32,082 bases of DNA from assembly GCF_023698535.1 (NCBI RefSeq), contig NZ_JALJCL010000024.1:1-32082 (forward strand), read 5' to 3'. Origin of the DNA: Halorientalis regularis (lineage in GTDB: Archaea; Halobacteriota; Halobacteria; Halobacteriales; Haloarculaceae). The notes beneath the pieces are model-generated. The model was not told the origin of the DNA and did no database searches. It saw only the letters and a list, made by a program, of their open reading frames with translations. The stretch's first letter is position 1; each line of letters starts with the position of its first letter. Below, piece after piece: positions 15,184 through 23,615 of the stretch. Both the position numbers and the translations under genes were made by a program.

Positions 15184-15253
15184 GACACTCGTACTGGGAG
15201 CCCTCCGACTGCTCGCGGGACAGGTACTTCTTCAACCGCAGTAGCGTACCCAT
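15065..15253 (-). CDS. Small zinc-ribbon protein, 62 residues
   Basis: MGTLLRLKKYLSREQSEGSQ is followed by YECLTCHATFERQPQVCPNC, a four-cysteine zinc ribbon (CxxC...CxxC), and a short tail with GGYDIRSTEW. Small haloarchaeal zinc proteins of this type are common but mostly of unknown role; RNA or protein binding is plausible. ATG 15253 is preferred over a GTG at 15274. Its 3' part overlaps the end of the HalOD1 gene on the other strand by 119 bases. Confidence 0.7.
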   Translation of the reverse strand: MGTLLRLKKYLSREQSEGSQYECLTCHATFERQPQVCPNCGGYDIRSTEWLDSGGRPPEERA

Positions 15254-15530
15254 CCGGATCACCTCGCGTCCCACGAGGGGTGTGTGCCAGACCGCACTGT
15301 CGTCGCGGGGGTGGGGAAATATCGACCTCGGGCCTCAGTCATATCACGGGATGACGGACCTCGCATTCTTGAATGCACCCGACCGTTCAACCGGGGGACG
15401 GCGCGGGTATCCCGGCAGTTTGCGGCCCCGGCTACAGATACCGAACCCGAGAGGGTTCTCGGCGACGTTCGTGCCGGTCGGTCGTCACTTCGTCAGTGGT
15501 CGTCGCCGGATGACCGCGCCGTTTTTGTGA
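15254..15530. other. Untranslated spacer ahead of the cobalamin cluster
   Basis: 277 bases with no convincing gene. AAATATCG near 15318 is a weak TATA candidate for plus-strand transcription, and GTTTTTG at 15521-15527 abuts the first gene's GTG. I see no structure I can call a cobalamin riboswitch, although this is where one would sit. Confidence 0.35.
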
Positions 15531-16211
15531 GTGCCGCGGGTGGATTCGCGCGTGGCAGTTTCGTTCGATCTCTTCGGGACGCTGGTCGACGTCGACCGAT
15601 CCCCGGACCCGGCGGCAGCGGTCGCGACGGCGCTGTCAGACAGGGGCGTCGCCGTGCCCGACGACTGGGCGAGCGCCTACCGGGAGCGTCACATCGACGC
15701 GCCCGACGGCGCGTCGGTCCCGCTCCCGGCCCACGTCAGCGCCGCCCTCGCCAGCCGCGGCGTCGACGCGCCCGGGACGGCCATCAGACGCGCCGTCGTC
15801 GCGGCCTTCGACCCCGAGGTCGAGACCCGGGACGGCGCGGCCGCGGCCGTCCGTGCAGCCGCAGCCCACGGTCCGGTCGGCGTCCTCTCGAACTGCAGCG
15901 TTCCCCATCTGGTCTCGCGCGTCCTCACGCGCTCGACCGTGGATCGGGACCTGCTGGACGCTACGGTCACGAGCATCGGCTGTGGCTGGCGCAAGCCCGA
16001 CCGCCGGGCCTTCACGGCGGCGGTGACGGCGCTGGACGTGCCCCTCGACGACCTCTGGCACGTCGGCGACGACCCGCGGACGGACGGGCGGGTTCTCGAC
16101 CGCGAGTCGTCGGCCGACACGCCCGACGCGGCGGGCCCGAACCACGTTCTCCTGGAGGACGTGTCTCTCCGCAAATTCCCCGAATACATGGAGGGTCGGG
16201 CGTGGGACTGA
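15531..16211 (+). CDS. HAD-family hydrolase heading the cobalamin cluster
   Basis: A 226-residue haloacid dehalogenase-type phosphatase from GTG 15531. Motif I is SFDLFGTLVD with nucleophile D13. A helical cap follows at about 25-95. Motif II is VLSNCS (S120), motif III K155 in WRKPD, and motif IV HVGDDPRTDG (D180/D181/D185). It begins the plus-strand run of cobalamin genes and stops 16 bases before cbiB, so co-transcription is very likely. The late cobalamin pathway needs a phosphatase for alpha-ribazole phosphate or adenosylcobalamin phosphate. No CobC-like or CobZ-like gene is visible here, making this enzyme a candidate. The substrate is inference; the HAD fold is clear. Confidence 0.82.
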   Translation: MPRVDSRVAVSFDLFGTLVDVDRSPDPAAAVATALSDRGVAVPDDWASAYRERHIDAPDGASVPLPAHVSAALASRGVDAPGTAIRRAVVAAFDPEVETRDGAAAAVRAAAAHGPVGVLSNCSVPHLVSRVLTRSTVDRDLLDATVTSIGCGWRKPDRRAFTAAVTALDVPLDDLWHVGDDPRTDGRVLDRESSADTPDAAGPNHVLLEDVSLRKFPEYMEGRAWD

Positions 16212-16227
16212 CGGGGGTGAGCGGGCC

Positions 16228-17136
16228 GTGTTGAGCGCCGGCGCCGTCGGGCTGGCGCTCGCCCTGGACGCCGCGGTCGCCGAACTCCCGACGCCCGTCC
16301 ATCCGGTCGCCTGGTTCGGCCGCGCGGTCGGGCCGCTGGACCGGGACTGGCCCGCGCCGCGGCTGGTCGGACTCCTCGGTGTACTGGCGCTCCCGCTGGC
16401 CGCAGGCGCGCTCGTCTGGGCCGTCGTCGCGCCCGCGACGGCGCTCGACCCGCTCGCAGGTGCGGCCGTCGCGGGACTGGTGCTGTTCGTCACCACGAGC
16501 CTGCGCCGGTTGCTGTCTGCCGTCAGAGACGTGAGCGAGGCGACCGAACGCGACCTGGAGGCCGCCCGCGAGAAACTGCGCGCGCTTGCGGGTCGTGACG
16601 CGTCGGCGCTGTCGGCCGGCCAGCTCCGGAGCGCGGCCGTCGAGAGCGCCGCCGAGAACCTCGCCGACGGGCTCGTCGCACCGCTCGCGGCCTTCGCCCT
16701 CGGCGCACAGCTCTCCCCGGCGGTCGGCGCGGCCGCGGCCGCCTGGGTGAAGGCGGTCAACACGATGGACTCGATGCTGGGGTATCGCTCGAAACCCGTC
16801 GGGTGGGGGCCGGCGCGACTCGACGACGCGGTGATGTGGGTCCCCGCCCGCGCGAGTGCGCTATTGCTCGCGGCCGCGGCGGGCGCACCGACCGCGACGC
16901 GCCGCGCGTCGCGCTGGGTCGACTCGGTCCCCTCGCCGAACTCGGGCTGGCCGATGGGAGCGCTCGCGGCAGCCCTCGACGTGCGGCTCGAAAAACCGGA
17001 CGTGTACGTCCTCAACGCCGACGCGCACCTGCCCACGGTCGCGGACGCCCGGGCGGCCGTCCGGACCGTCGCCGTCGCGGGCGGCCTCGCGTACGCGCTC
17101 ACGGCCGCGCTCGTCTTCCTGCCGGAGGTGCGCTGA
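16228..17136 (+). CDS. cbiB: Adenosylcobinamide-phosphate synthase CbiB
   Basis: A 302-residue polytopic membrane protein that joins aminopropanol phosphate to adenosylcobyric acid. Family signatures are HPVAWFG (25-31), ESAAENLADG (139-148), KAVNTMDSMLGYRS (175-188) and SPNSGWPMGALAAAL in the C-terminal third. Several hydrophobic segments (about 48-70, 78-92, 150-172, 205-220 and the C terminus) fit an integral membrane enzyme. It starts at GTG 16228 preceded by GGGGTGAG, a good Shine-Dalgarno match. The cobS start follows its stop by one base, so translation is tightly coupled. Confidence 0.93.
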   Translation: MLSAGAVGLALALDAAVAELPTPVHPVAWFGRAVGPLDRDWPAPRLVGLLGVLALPLAAGALVWAVVAPATALDPLAGAAVAGLVLFVTTSLRRLLSAVRDVSEATERDLEAAREKLRALAGRDASALSAGQLRSAAVESAAENLADGLVAPLAAFALGAQLSPAVGAAAAAWVKAVNTMDSMLGYRSKPVGWGPARLDDAVMWVPARASALLLAAAAGAPTATRRASRWVDSVPSPNSGWPMGALAAALDVRLEKPDVYVLNADAHLPTVADARAAVRTVAVAGGLAYALTAALVFLPEVR

Positions 17137-17137
17137 C

Positions 17138-18022
17138 GTGTCCGACGACAGTGTGACGCGTGACGACACGTCCGACGACACCGCGTCCGACGCGTCACAC
17201 GGCGACCCGTCGGCGGGGACGGAAGCGACAGTCGAGCCGGCCGACCCGCGCGGCTCGCTCTCCACCCGAATCGTCGACGCCGTCCGTGGCTCGCTGGGTT
17301 TTCTCACGCGGTTCCCGGTCGGCACCGACCGGCGGGCCTGGGACGCCTTCCGGCGGACGCCCGCGGCGTTCGTCCCGGTCGGCTACCTCGTCGGCGCGCT
17401 CGCCGCCGTCCCCGTCCTCCTCCCGCTCCCGACCGCGACGGCGGCCGTCCTCTTTCCGCTCGGACTGGTCGCGCTCACGGGGATCAACCACGCCGACGGC
17501 GTGGCGGACGTTGGGGACGCCGCCGTCGTCCACGGCGGCGAGGACCCCGTCGCGGCCCGCCGACGGGTCCTGAAAGACAGCGCGGTCGGTGTCGGCGGGA
17601 CGCTCGCGCTCGCCCTGCTGGTAGCGGCGCTGGTCGCCGCCGGGGCTGCGCTCGCTGGCCTGCCGGCGTTCCCCGCACTCGCGGTTGTCGTCGCCGCGGC
17701 GGTCAGCGCGAAACTCGGGATGGCCATGGTCGCGTGTCTCGGGACCGCGCCGGCCGACGGACTCGGCGCACAGCTCACTCGTGTCTCCGGCCGCCGAGAT
17801 CTGCTCGTCCCCGTCACGCTGGCGCTGCCCGCCGGGGTCCTGACCCTGCCGTCGCCGGCCGCGGGCGTCGCGCTCGGTGCCGGGGTCCTCACGACGCTCG
17901 TGTGCTGGCGCTGGGCGGACGCGCGGCTCGGCGGGGTCAACGGCGACGTGTTCGGCGCGGCCAACGAACTCGCGCGCGTCGTCGCGCTCCACGCGGGGGT
18001 GATCGCGTGGACGCTCTCCTGA
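17138..18022 (+). CDS. cobS: Cobalamin synthase CobS (adenosylcobinamide-GDP ribazoletransferase)
   Basis: A 294-residue membrane enzyme that joins adenosylcobinamide-GDP with alpha-ribazole (or its phosphate). After an acidic, probably disordered N-terminal extension of about 45 residues, the family start GSLGFLTRFPVGT appears. The hallmark HADGVADVGDA (118-128) follows with its metal-binding acidic residues, then the LKDSAVGVGG segment and several Ala/Val-rich helices. The extension makes it longer than most family members (about 250). An internal start is possible, but GTG 17138 is one base after the cbiB stop. The 3' end overlaps cobY by 16 bases. Confidence 0.92.
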   Translation: MSDDSVTRDDTSDDTASDASHGDPSAGTEATVEPADPRGSLSTRIVDAVRGSLGFLTRFPVGTDRRAWDAFRRTPAAFVPVGYLVGALAAVPVLLPLPTATAAVLFPLGLVALTGINHADGVADVGDAAVVHGGEDPVAARRRVLKDSAVGVGGTLALALLVAALVAAGAALAGLPAFPALAVVVAAAVSAKLGMAMVACLGTAPADGLGAQLTRVSGRRDLLVPVTLALPAGVLTLPSPAAGVALGAGVLTTLVCWRWADARLGGVNGDVFGAANELARVVALHAGVIAWTLS

Positions 18023-18597
18023 TGTGTGGCGGCCGGGGAACCCGGCTCGACGCACCGGTCGAGAAACCCATGTACCGGGTGGCCGGACGGCCCATGGTCG
18101 ACCGCGTTCACGACGCGCTGGCCGGGAGCGACGTCGAGTCGGTCGTCGCGGCAGTGTCGCCGCAGACGCCAGAGACGGCGGCCCACCTCCGCGAGCGCGG
18201 CGTCGACGTCGTCGAGACGCCCGGCGAGGGCTACGTCGCCGACCTGGACGCGGCGCTCTCGACGCTCGCCCGCCCGGCCGTGACCTGCGTGGCCGACCTC
18301 CCCTTGCTCTCGTCCGCGCTGGTCGACGAGGCCTGCGAGGCCTACCGAGGGTCCTCGGCGGACTCGCTGACCGTCGCGGTTCCTGCGGACCTGAAACGAC
18401 GACTGGGAATGAGCGTCGACACGACCTTCGACGAGCAGGGTCGAGAACTCGCGCCGACGGGGCTGAACGTCGTGGGTGACGGTGAGGGGGCGGTGTGGGT
18501 TACGTCGGCGGCGCGGCTGGCGGTCAACGTCAACCGCCGGGGCGACGGGGCCGTGGCGGGGTGGTTGGCTGCACGGCTCGCTCAGCCGAACGAATGA
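18007..18597 (+). CDS. cobY: Adenosylcobinamide-phosphate guanylyltransferase CobY
   Basis: A 196-residue nucleotidyltransferase that activates adenosylcobinamide phosphate with GTP. It is the archaeal replacement for the bacterial kinase/transferase CobU. The N-terminal motif MCGGRGTRL (6-14) binds the nucleotide. EKPMYRVAGRPMVDRV continues the MobA-like fold. TCVADLPLLSS supplies the metal-binding Asp, and PTGLNVVG lies near the C terminus. Start GTG 18007 lies inside the end of cobS, indicating coupled translation. CobU kinase is absent, as expected for a pathway in which CbiB makes the phosphorylated product directly. Confidence 0.9.
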   Translation: MDALLMCGGRGTRLDAPVEKPMYRVAGRPMVDRVHDALAGSDVESVVAAVSPQTPETAAHLRERGVDVVETPGEGYVADLDAALSTLARPAVTCVADLPLLSSALVDEACEAYRGSSADSLTVAVPADLKRRLGMSVDTTFDEQGRELAPTGLNVVGDGEGAVWVTSAARLAVNVNRRGDGAVAGWLAARLAQPNE

Positions 18598-18633
18598 AAA
18601 GTATATTTCGACCGGAGACACTGGGTACTGGCG

Positions 18634-19683
18634 ATGGATCCCGACGCGGTAGACTCTCTGCTCTCGGGCGGATCCGACGACGACCCGGTCGCGGACGATG
18701 CGCGGGTCCCGCACGGGAGTTCGGACGACCGGCAGGTGCTCGATTTCAGCGCCAACACCAACCCGCGGTATCCCGAGGCCGTCCCGCGGATCTACGAGAC
18801 CGCGCTCCCGACCGCACGCGAGTACCCCGCCGACGACTACTCGGCGTTCCGCGTGCCCGCCGGCAAGTACGTCGGCTGTGAGCCCGAATCCGTGATTCCG
18901 ACCGCGGGCGGACTCGCGGCCATCCGACTCGCCATGGGCACGGTGGTCCACTCCGGCGAGTCGGTCCTCGTCCCCGCGCCGTCGTTCAGCGAGTACGCCC
19001 GCGAGGTCCGCCTCCAGGGCGGCGAACCCGAGTTCGTCCCCCACGACGAACTGCTCTCCGCCGACCCGGCCGACCACGCGATGGTCGCAGCCTGTAACCC
19101 GAACAATCCCACGGGCGAGGCTTACGATCCCGCCCGCATCCGCGAGTACGCCGACCGCTGTCGCCGGGCGGACACCGTCTTGCTCGTCGACGAGGCGTTC
19201 CTCGATTTCACCGAGGACCCCTCGCTCGCGGGAACCGAGGGCGTGATCGTCGCCCGCTCGCTCACCAAGATGTTCGGCCTCCCCGGCCTTCGCGCCGGGT
19301 TCGCGGTCGCGACGGGCCAGCTCCGCGAACGGCTCGCGGCCGCGCGGCTCACCTGGTCGCTGTCCGAACCCGCCGCCGCCGTCGGTGCCTACTGCATGCG
19401 ACAGACCGAATTCGTCGCCGAGACGCGCCAGCGGATCGCCCGCGAACGCCCCCGGATGGCCGCGCGACTGGGCGACCGTTTCGACGTGTTCGAGTCGGAC
19501 GCCCCCTTCCTCCTCTGTGACGCCGGGTCGAGCGAGACCGTCGACGCGGCCATCGCCGCGGCCCGCGACCACGACATCGCGATCCGGGACGCCCGGACCT
19601 TCCGCGGGCTGGACTCGCACTTCCGGGTGGCCGTGCGGATGCCCGCCGAGAACGACCGCCTGCTCGCCGCGCTCGGTGTATGA
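18634..19683 (+). CDS. cobD: CobD-like PLP enzyme, L-threonine-phosphate decarboxylase
   Basis: A 349-residue fold-type I PLP enzyme. DFSANTNPRYP (37-47) is the CobD/HisC-type substrate loop. NPNNPTGE (155-162), VDEAFLDFTED (185-195, PLP Asp186) and SLTKMFGLPGLRAG with Schiff-base Lys212 follow. A C-terminal FRVAVRMPAEND region completes the fold. CobD makes (R)-1-amino-2-propanol phosphate from threonine phosphate, the side arm used by CbiB. Histidinol-phosphate aminotransferase is the main alternative for such sequences, but the gene is inside a cobalamin operon. A 36-base gap separates it from cobY, and its ATGA overlap with cbiZ couples the two. Confidence 0.87.
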   Translation: MDPDAVDSLLSGGSDDDPVADDARVPHGSSDDRQVLDFSANTNPRYPEAVPRIYETALPTAREYPADDYSAFRVPAGKYVGCEPESVIPTAGGLAAIRLAMGTVVHSGESVLVPAPSFSEYAREVRLQGGEPEFVPHDELLSADPADHAMVAACNPNNPTGEAYDPARIREYADRCRRADTVLLVDEAFLDFTEDPSLAGTEGVIVARSLTKMFGLPGLRAGFAVATGQLRERLAAARLTWSLSEPAAAVGAYCMRQTEFVAETRQRIARERPRMAARLGDRFDVFESDAPFLLCDAGSSETVDAAIAAARDHDIAIRDARTFRGLDSHFRVAVRMPAENDRLLAALGV

Positions 19684-20390
19684 ACACGATCGTTGCCGAC
19701 GGCGTCCTCCGGGTCTCGGGCCCGGACCGCTGGCTCGCCACGGGACCTGGCGGAGGCCTTCGAACTGCACCGGTCGCATACAATATCTCCGTCCCCGAGG
19801 GATTCGACCGAACCGATCTCGATAGCTACGTTACCGAGCGCCGCGAGCGGGCCGGCTTCGAGCGTGAGGGACCTGCCCTGCTGACCGGCGTCGGCCTCGA
19901 ACACGCCCGCGGTGCCCGCGCCGAGCCCGTAACCGTCGTCGCCACGGCGGGACTCTCGAACCCCGCGGCGCTCCCGATGAACCCGGACGTGAGCGATGAC
20001 GGGGCCGAAGCCGAGGCCGCCGACCGCGAACCCGGGACGGTCAACCTGCTCGTGGGGACGACCCGAGCGCTCGACCGCGGCGCGCTCGCGACCCTGCTCG
20101 CGACCGCGGTCGAGGCCAAGACCGCGACCCTCCAGTCCCTGACGGGCTTTACCGGCACCACCTCCGACGCCGTGGTGGTGGGTTGCCACCGGGACGGCGA
20201 ACCAGCCGACTTCGCGGGCAGCGGGACGCCCGTCGGCGCGGCGACGCGGGCCTGCGTCCGCGACGCCGTCCGGGCGAGTCTCGACTCACGATACACCGAC
20301 CGCGCGATTCCCGGCAGCGTGACCGACGCCGACCACGGCGTCCGGACCGGCGAGCGAGCCACCGTGTTCGAGCCGACGGACCGGGAGTGA
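19680..20390 (+). CDS. cbiZ: Adenosylcobinamide amidohydrolase CbiZ
   Basis: A 236-residue enzyme that cuts the aminopropanol arm from adenosylcobinamide, giving adenosylcobyric acid, so that scavenged corrinoids enter the pathway. Motifs include the N-terminal RVSGPDRWLATGPGGG, LLTGVGLEHA, ATAGLSNPAALP (88-99), GTVNLLVGTTRAL and TGFTGTTSDAVVVGC. These are the conserved CbiZ blocks. The start ATG overlaps the cobD stop as ATGA. CbiZ presence shows salvage of incomplete corrinoids, not only de novo synthesis. Confidence 0.92.
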   Translation: MNTIVADGVLRVSGPDRWLATGPGGGLRTAPVAYNISVPEGFDRTDLDSYVTERRERAGFEREGPALLTGVGLEHARGARAEPVTVVATAGLSNPAALPMNPDVSDDGAEAEAADREPGTVNLLVGTTRALDRGALATLLATAVEAKTATLQSLTGFTGTTSDAVVVGCHRDGEPADFAGSGTPVGAATRACVRDAVRASLDSRYTDRAIPGSVTDADHGVRTGERATVFEPTDRE

Positions 20391-20417
20391 TACAGTCCTC
20401 GCGCCCGGAGGACGGGT

Positions 20418-21080
20418 ATGACAGACACGAGAGACGCGACCGACGATCCGCTCGGCCCCAGCGAGATCGAAGCGAGCGCGCCCGAGGAGTTCGGCCTCGT
20501 ACAGGTCTGGTGGGGCGACGGCAAGGGCAAGACCACCGCGGCGCTCGGGATGGCGTTCCGGGCCGCCGGCCACGGCTACCGCGTCCACGTCCTCCAGTTC
20601 ATGAAAGGTGGGACCGGGACTGTCGAGGACGTGCGCGGCGAGTACAACGCCATGGCCGCGATGCCGGGCCTCTCCTACGAGAACGCCGGCCACTACGGCT
20701 GGCACGGGTTCATGGACGGCAGCGACGACGACGAACACGACGCCCGCGCGAAGGGCGCACTCGCACGGGCCCGGGAGTTGATCGAGGCGGCTGGTGAGGC
20801 CGACCTCGACGAACCGGTCGCGCTCGACGGCGACCCCGCGGCGGGCGTCCACATGCTCGTTCTCGACGAAGTGCTGTACGCCGCAAACCGAGGCCTGATC
20901 GACCCCGAGGACGTGATCGGCCTGATCGAGGACAAACCCGAGAATCTGGAACTCGTCCTGACCGGCGGCCACGACCGCCCCGAGTACGTCACGGAGCGCG
21001 CCGACCTGGTCACCGAAGTCGGGAAGGAGCGCCATCCCATCGAGGCGGGTCAGGGGGCGCGGAAGGGAACGGAGTTCTAA
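20418..21080 (+). CDS. cobA: Cob(I)alamin/corrinoid adenosyltransferase (BtuR/CobA type)
   Basis: A 220-residue P-loop enzyme that transfers the 5'-deoxyadenosyl group of ATP to cobalt. The Walker A variant GDGKGKTT is at 33-40, then AALGMAFRAAGHGYRVHVLQ and FMKGGTGTVEDV. LVLDEVLYAANRGLI is the Walker B-like region, followed by ELVLTGGHDRPEYVTERADL. These define the CobA/BtuR family, distinct from PduO and EutT. GGAGG seven bases or so before ATG 20418 is a good ribosome-binding site. Adenosylation before CbiZ fits the salvage order. Confidence 0.93.
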   Translation: MTDTRDATDDPLGPSEIEASAPEEFGLVQVWWGDGKGKTTAALGMAFRAAGHGYRVHVLQFMKGGTGTVEDVRGEYNAMAAMPGLSYENAGHYGWHGFMDGSDDDEHDARAKGALARARELIEAAGEADLDEPVALDGDPAAGVHMLVLDEVLYAANRGLIDPEDVIGLIEDKPENLELVLTGGHDRPEYVTERADLVTEVGKERHPIEAGQGARKGTEF

Positions 21081-21245
21081 AAACCGACGGACGGCTGTCT
21101 GACGCGCGGCGAACACCACCACAAGACACATTATTCACCCCTTCCCCTCCAGTGTCGTGGCGGACGGGCGCGACACGCGCTCCCCACCACAGTCACACGC
21201 TCCTGCGGTCGAATCGGTTTAGTCGTTCGCCCCCTACCGACGGGT

Positions 21246-22811
21246 GTGAGCGAGGCCAGGACCATCCTCGTCGCCGGCACCGCCAGCCACGTCGGCAAGA
21301 GCACCGTCGCCGCCGGACTCTGTCGACTCCTCGCCGACCGCGGCGTCGACGTGGCTCCGTTCAAGGCCCAGAACATGAGCAACAACGCTCGCGCGGTGGC
21401 CGACCCCGACGGCGCGACCGGCGAGATCGGCGTCTCCCAGTACGTCCAGGCCCGGGCCGCGCGCGTCCCGGCGACGACGGACCACAACCCCGTCCTCCTG
21501 AAGCCCCGCGGCGACGGCGAGTCCCAGTTGATCCTGCAGGGCGAGGCCGTCGCCCACTACAGCGCCGGCGAGTACTACGACGACCACTGGGACGGCGCGC
21601 TCGCGGCCGCCCGCGAGTCACACGCTCGACTCGCGGCCGACCACGACGTGATCGTCGCCGAAGGTGCAGGCTCCATCGCCGAACCGAACCTCCGGGACCG
21701 GGATCTGGCAAACGTCGAGACGGCCCGGTTCGCCTCCGCCGACATACTCCTCGTCGCGGACATCGAACGCGGCGGCGTGTTCGCTTCCCTCGTGGGCACC
21801 ATCGAGCTGATCCCCGCGGACCTCCGGGAGCAAGTGGTCGGCGCGGTGATCACGAAGTTCCGTGGCGACCGCTCGCTGCTCGACCCGGGTATCGCCGAGC
21901 TCGAGGAGCGGACCGGCGTGCCGATCCTCGGTGTCCTCCCGTACGACGACCCAGGCCTGCCCGAGGAAGACAGCGTGTCGCTCCCGCCAGTCGGCGAGCG
22001 GGCCGTCCGTGGCGACGAGGACGGAATTTCCGACGATCAGTCCGTGATCGTCGGGGTCCCACGGCTCCCCCGGGCCTCGAACATGACCGATCTGGAGCCG
22101 CTGGCGCGCGAGCCGGGCGTCCGGGTGGCGTACCTGCCACTCGACGCCGCCCTCGCCGACGTGGACGCCGTCGTCCTTCCGGGGACGAAGAACACGGTCG
22201 ACGACCTGCGCGCGCTCCGTGAGGCCGACTTCGGGGCGGAGTTGGCGGCGTTCGACGGCCCGGTGGTCGGCCTCTGTGGCGGCTACCAGCTCCTCGGCGA
22301 GCGGATCACCAACGCGGGCGTCGAGAGCACCGACGACCTCGATTCGCTGGCGGGATTCGGCCTGCTTCCGGTCGAGACGCGGTTCGAGGCCGACAAGCAG
22401 GTCGAGCCGGTGACGCGGGAGGTACGCGGCGTCGGCCCGCTCTCGGGAGCCACCGGGACCGTGAGGGGCTACGAGATCCACATGGGGAAGACGCGGCTGA
22501 TCGGCGAGGCCGAGCGCCCGTTCCCCGGCGACGAGGGGCGCGAGCCCGACGGAGCCGCGACCGAACGGGTGCTGGGAACCTACCTCCACGGCCTGTTCGA
22601 GAACCCGACTGCGCGTACGGTGTTCGTCGAGTCGGTGTTCGCGGCCGCGGATCGGGACCGACCGAGCGGGGGGGAGAGCGCGACTGGGACCGCTGGCACC
22701 GCTCCGGGCGGCATCGACGCGGCCGCGGATCGGGCAGCGGCGCTGCTCCGGGACTACGTCGATCTGGACCTGCTCGCGCTCCCTGGGCCCGGTCACGGCG
22801 ATGGTCCGTAA
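21246..22811 (+). CDS. cbiP: Cobyric acid synthase CbiP/CobQ
   Basis: A 521-residue glutamine-dependent amidotransferase that amidates four side chains of adenosylcobyrinic acid a,c-diamide. The N-terminal dethiobiotin-synthetase-like ATPase domain begins [14 protein letters not shown] (7-20), with [10 protein letters not shown] after it. A long middle region includes [16 protein letters not shown]. The C-terminal glutaminase domain has the nucleophile C344 in [10 protein letters not shown] and H448 in YLHGLFEN. The length is slightly above the usual about 490, owing to a Gly/Thr-rich insert near the end. Start GTG 21246 follows a 165-bp spacer, so this last gene of the run may have its own promoter. 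Confidence 0.94.
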   Translation: MSEARTILVAGTASHVGKSTVAAGLCRLLADRGVDVAPFKAQNMSNNARAVADPDGATGEIGVSQYVQARAARVPATTDHNPVLLKPRGDGESQLILQGEAVAHYSAGEYYDDHWDGALAAARESHARLAADHDVIVAEGAGSIAEPNLRDRDLANVETARFASADILLVADIERGGVFASLVGTIELIPADLREQVVGAVITKFRGDRSLLDPGIAELEERTGVPILGVLPYDDPGLPEEDSVSLPPVGERAVRGDEDGISDDQSVIVGVPRLPRASNMTDLEPLAREPGVRVAYLPLDAALADVDAVVLPGTKNTVDDLRALREADFGAELAAFDGPVVGLCGGYQLLGERITNAGVESTDDLDSLAGFGLLPVETRFEADKQVEPVTREVRGVGPLSGATGTVRGYEIHMGKTRLIGEAERPFPGDEGREPDGAATERVLGTYLHGLFENPTARTVFVESVFAAADRDRPSGGESATGTAGTAPGGIDAAADRAAALLRDYVDLDLLALPGPGHGDGP

Positions 22812-22818
22812 ATTTAAG
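22811..22818 (+). promoter_or_regulatory. TATA box of the MinD-like gene
   Basis: AATTTAAG overlaps the cbiP stop codon and lies about 25 bases before an inferred start near 22840, giving a leader of only a few bases before ATG 22845. This separates the MinD-like pair from the cobalamin run transcriptionally. Confidence 0.5.
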
Positions 22819-22844
22819 TGCGAAACCGCGGCCATCCTCGCGTA

Positions 22845-23615
22845 ATGGTCGAGGCGTTCGCGGTCGCGAGCGGGAAAGGGGGGACGGGCAAGACCACCAG
22901 CACGCTCGCGCTGGGGATGGCGCTGGCGGAGGAGTACGACGTGACGGTGATCGACGCGGACACGGGCATGGCGAACCTGCTCTTTCACGCCGGGCTCTCG
23001 TCGGTCGGCACGACGTTGCACGACGTGCTAGTCGAGGGCGGCGCACCGGTCGAGGACGCCGTCTACGACCGGTTCGGGATGTCCGTCGTCCCCTGCGGGA
23101 CGAGTCTGGCGGGCTTCGAGGCGGCCGAACCGGAGCGCCTGCGTGACGTGGTTGCCACGCTTGCGGTCGACACCGACGTGATCTTGCTCGACTCGCCGGC
23201 GACGCTGGGCTCGAAGTCCGCCGTCCTGCCCATCGTCCTGGCCGACCGGGTCGTGGTCGTCCTCCAGCCCACCATCCCCGCGCTCTCGGACGGCCTCAAA
23301 GTTCAGGAGTACGCCCACTCGTACGGCACCGAGACGGCGGGAACGATCTTCAACAAGGTGGCCGACCCCGACGACGTGCAGTCGGTCGCCGAGAAGTCCC
23401 GGCGGTACTTCGACGGGCCGACGCTGGCGACCGTACCCGACAGCGACGCGGCCCGGGCGGCCCGCCGCGCCGGTGAGCCCTTGCTCGCGTACGCGCCTGC
23501 CGCCGAGGCCGCCGAGGCCTACCGCGGGGCCGCTCGCGATCTCGACGTGCGCTCGGGCGCGGCCGACGACGTGGCCGACCGCTTTCGCAGCGCCGTCATC
23601 CCGGAGCCACGATGA
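22845..23615 (+). CDS. MinD/ParA-family ATPase
   Basis: A 256-residue deviant Walker A ATPase. KGGTGKTT (11-18) carries the signature extra lysine K11. VTVIDADTGMANLLFHAGLS is the switch I region with the Asp, and VILLDSPATLGSKSAV is Walker B/switch II. VVVVLQPTIPALSDGLKVQEY and IFNKVADPDDV follow, as in MinD. Haloarchaea have several MinD homologues, used for positioning motility and pole structures rather than FtsZ. No typical C-terminal amphipathic membrane helix is evident, since the end reads RFRSAVIPEPR. The gene overlaps the next one by ATGA, so the pair is translationally coupled, which suggests the products act together. Confidence 0.87.
   Translation: MVEAFAVASGKGGTGKTTSTLALGMALAEEYDVTVIDADTGMANLLFHAGLSSVGTTLHDVLVEGGAPVEDAVYDRFGMSVVPCGTSLAGFEAAEPERLRDVVATLAVDTDVILLDSPATLGSKSAVLPIVLADRVVVVLQPTIPALSDGLKVQEYAHSYGTETAGTIFNKVADPDDVQSVAEKSRRYFDGPTLATVPDSDAARAARRAGEPLLAYAPAAEAAEAYRGAARDLDVRSGAADDVADRFRSAVIPEPR

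Noticed and set aside
15254-15530. Possible cobalamin riboswitch ahead of the cobalamin genes
   Set aside because: I could not find a B12-box-like conserved core or a convincing set of paired arms by eye; a covariance-model search (Rfam cobalamin) would settle it.
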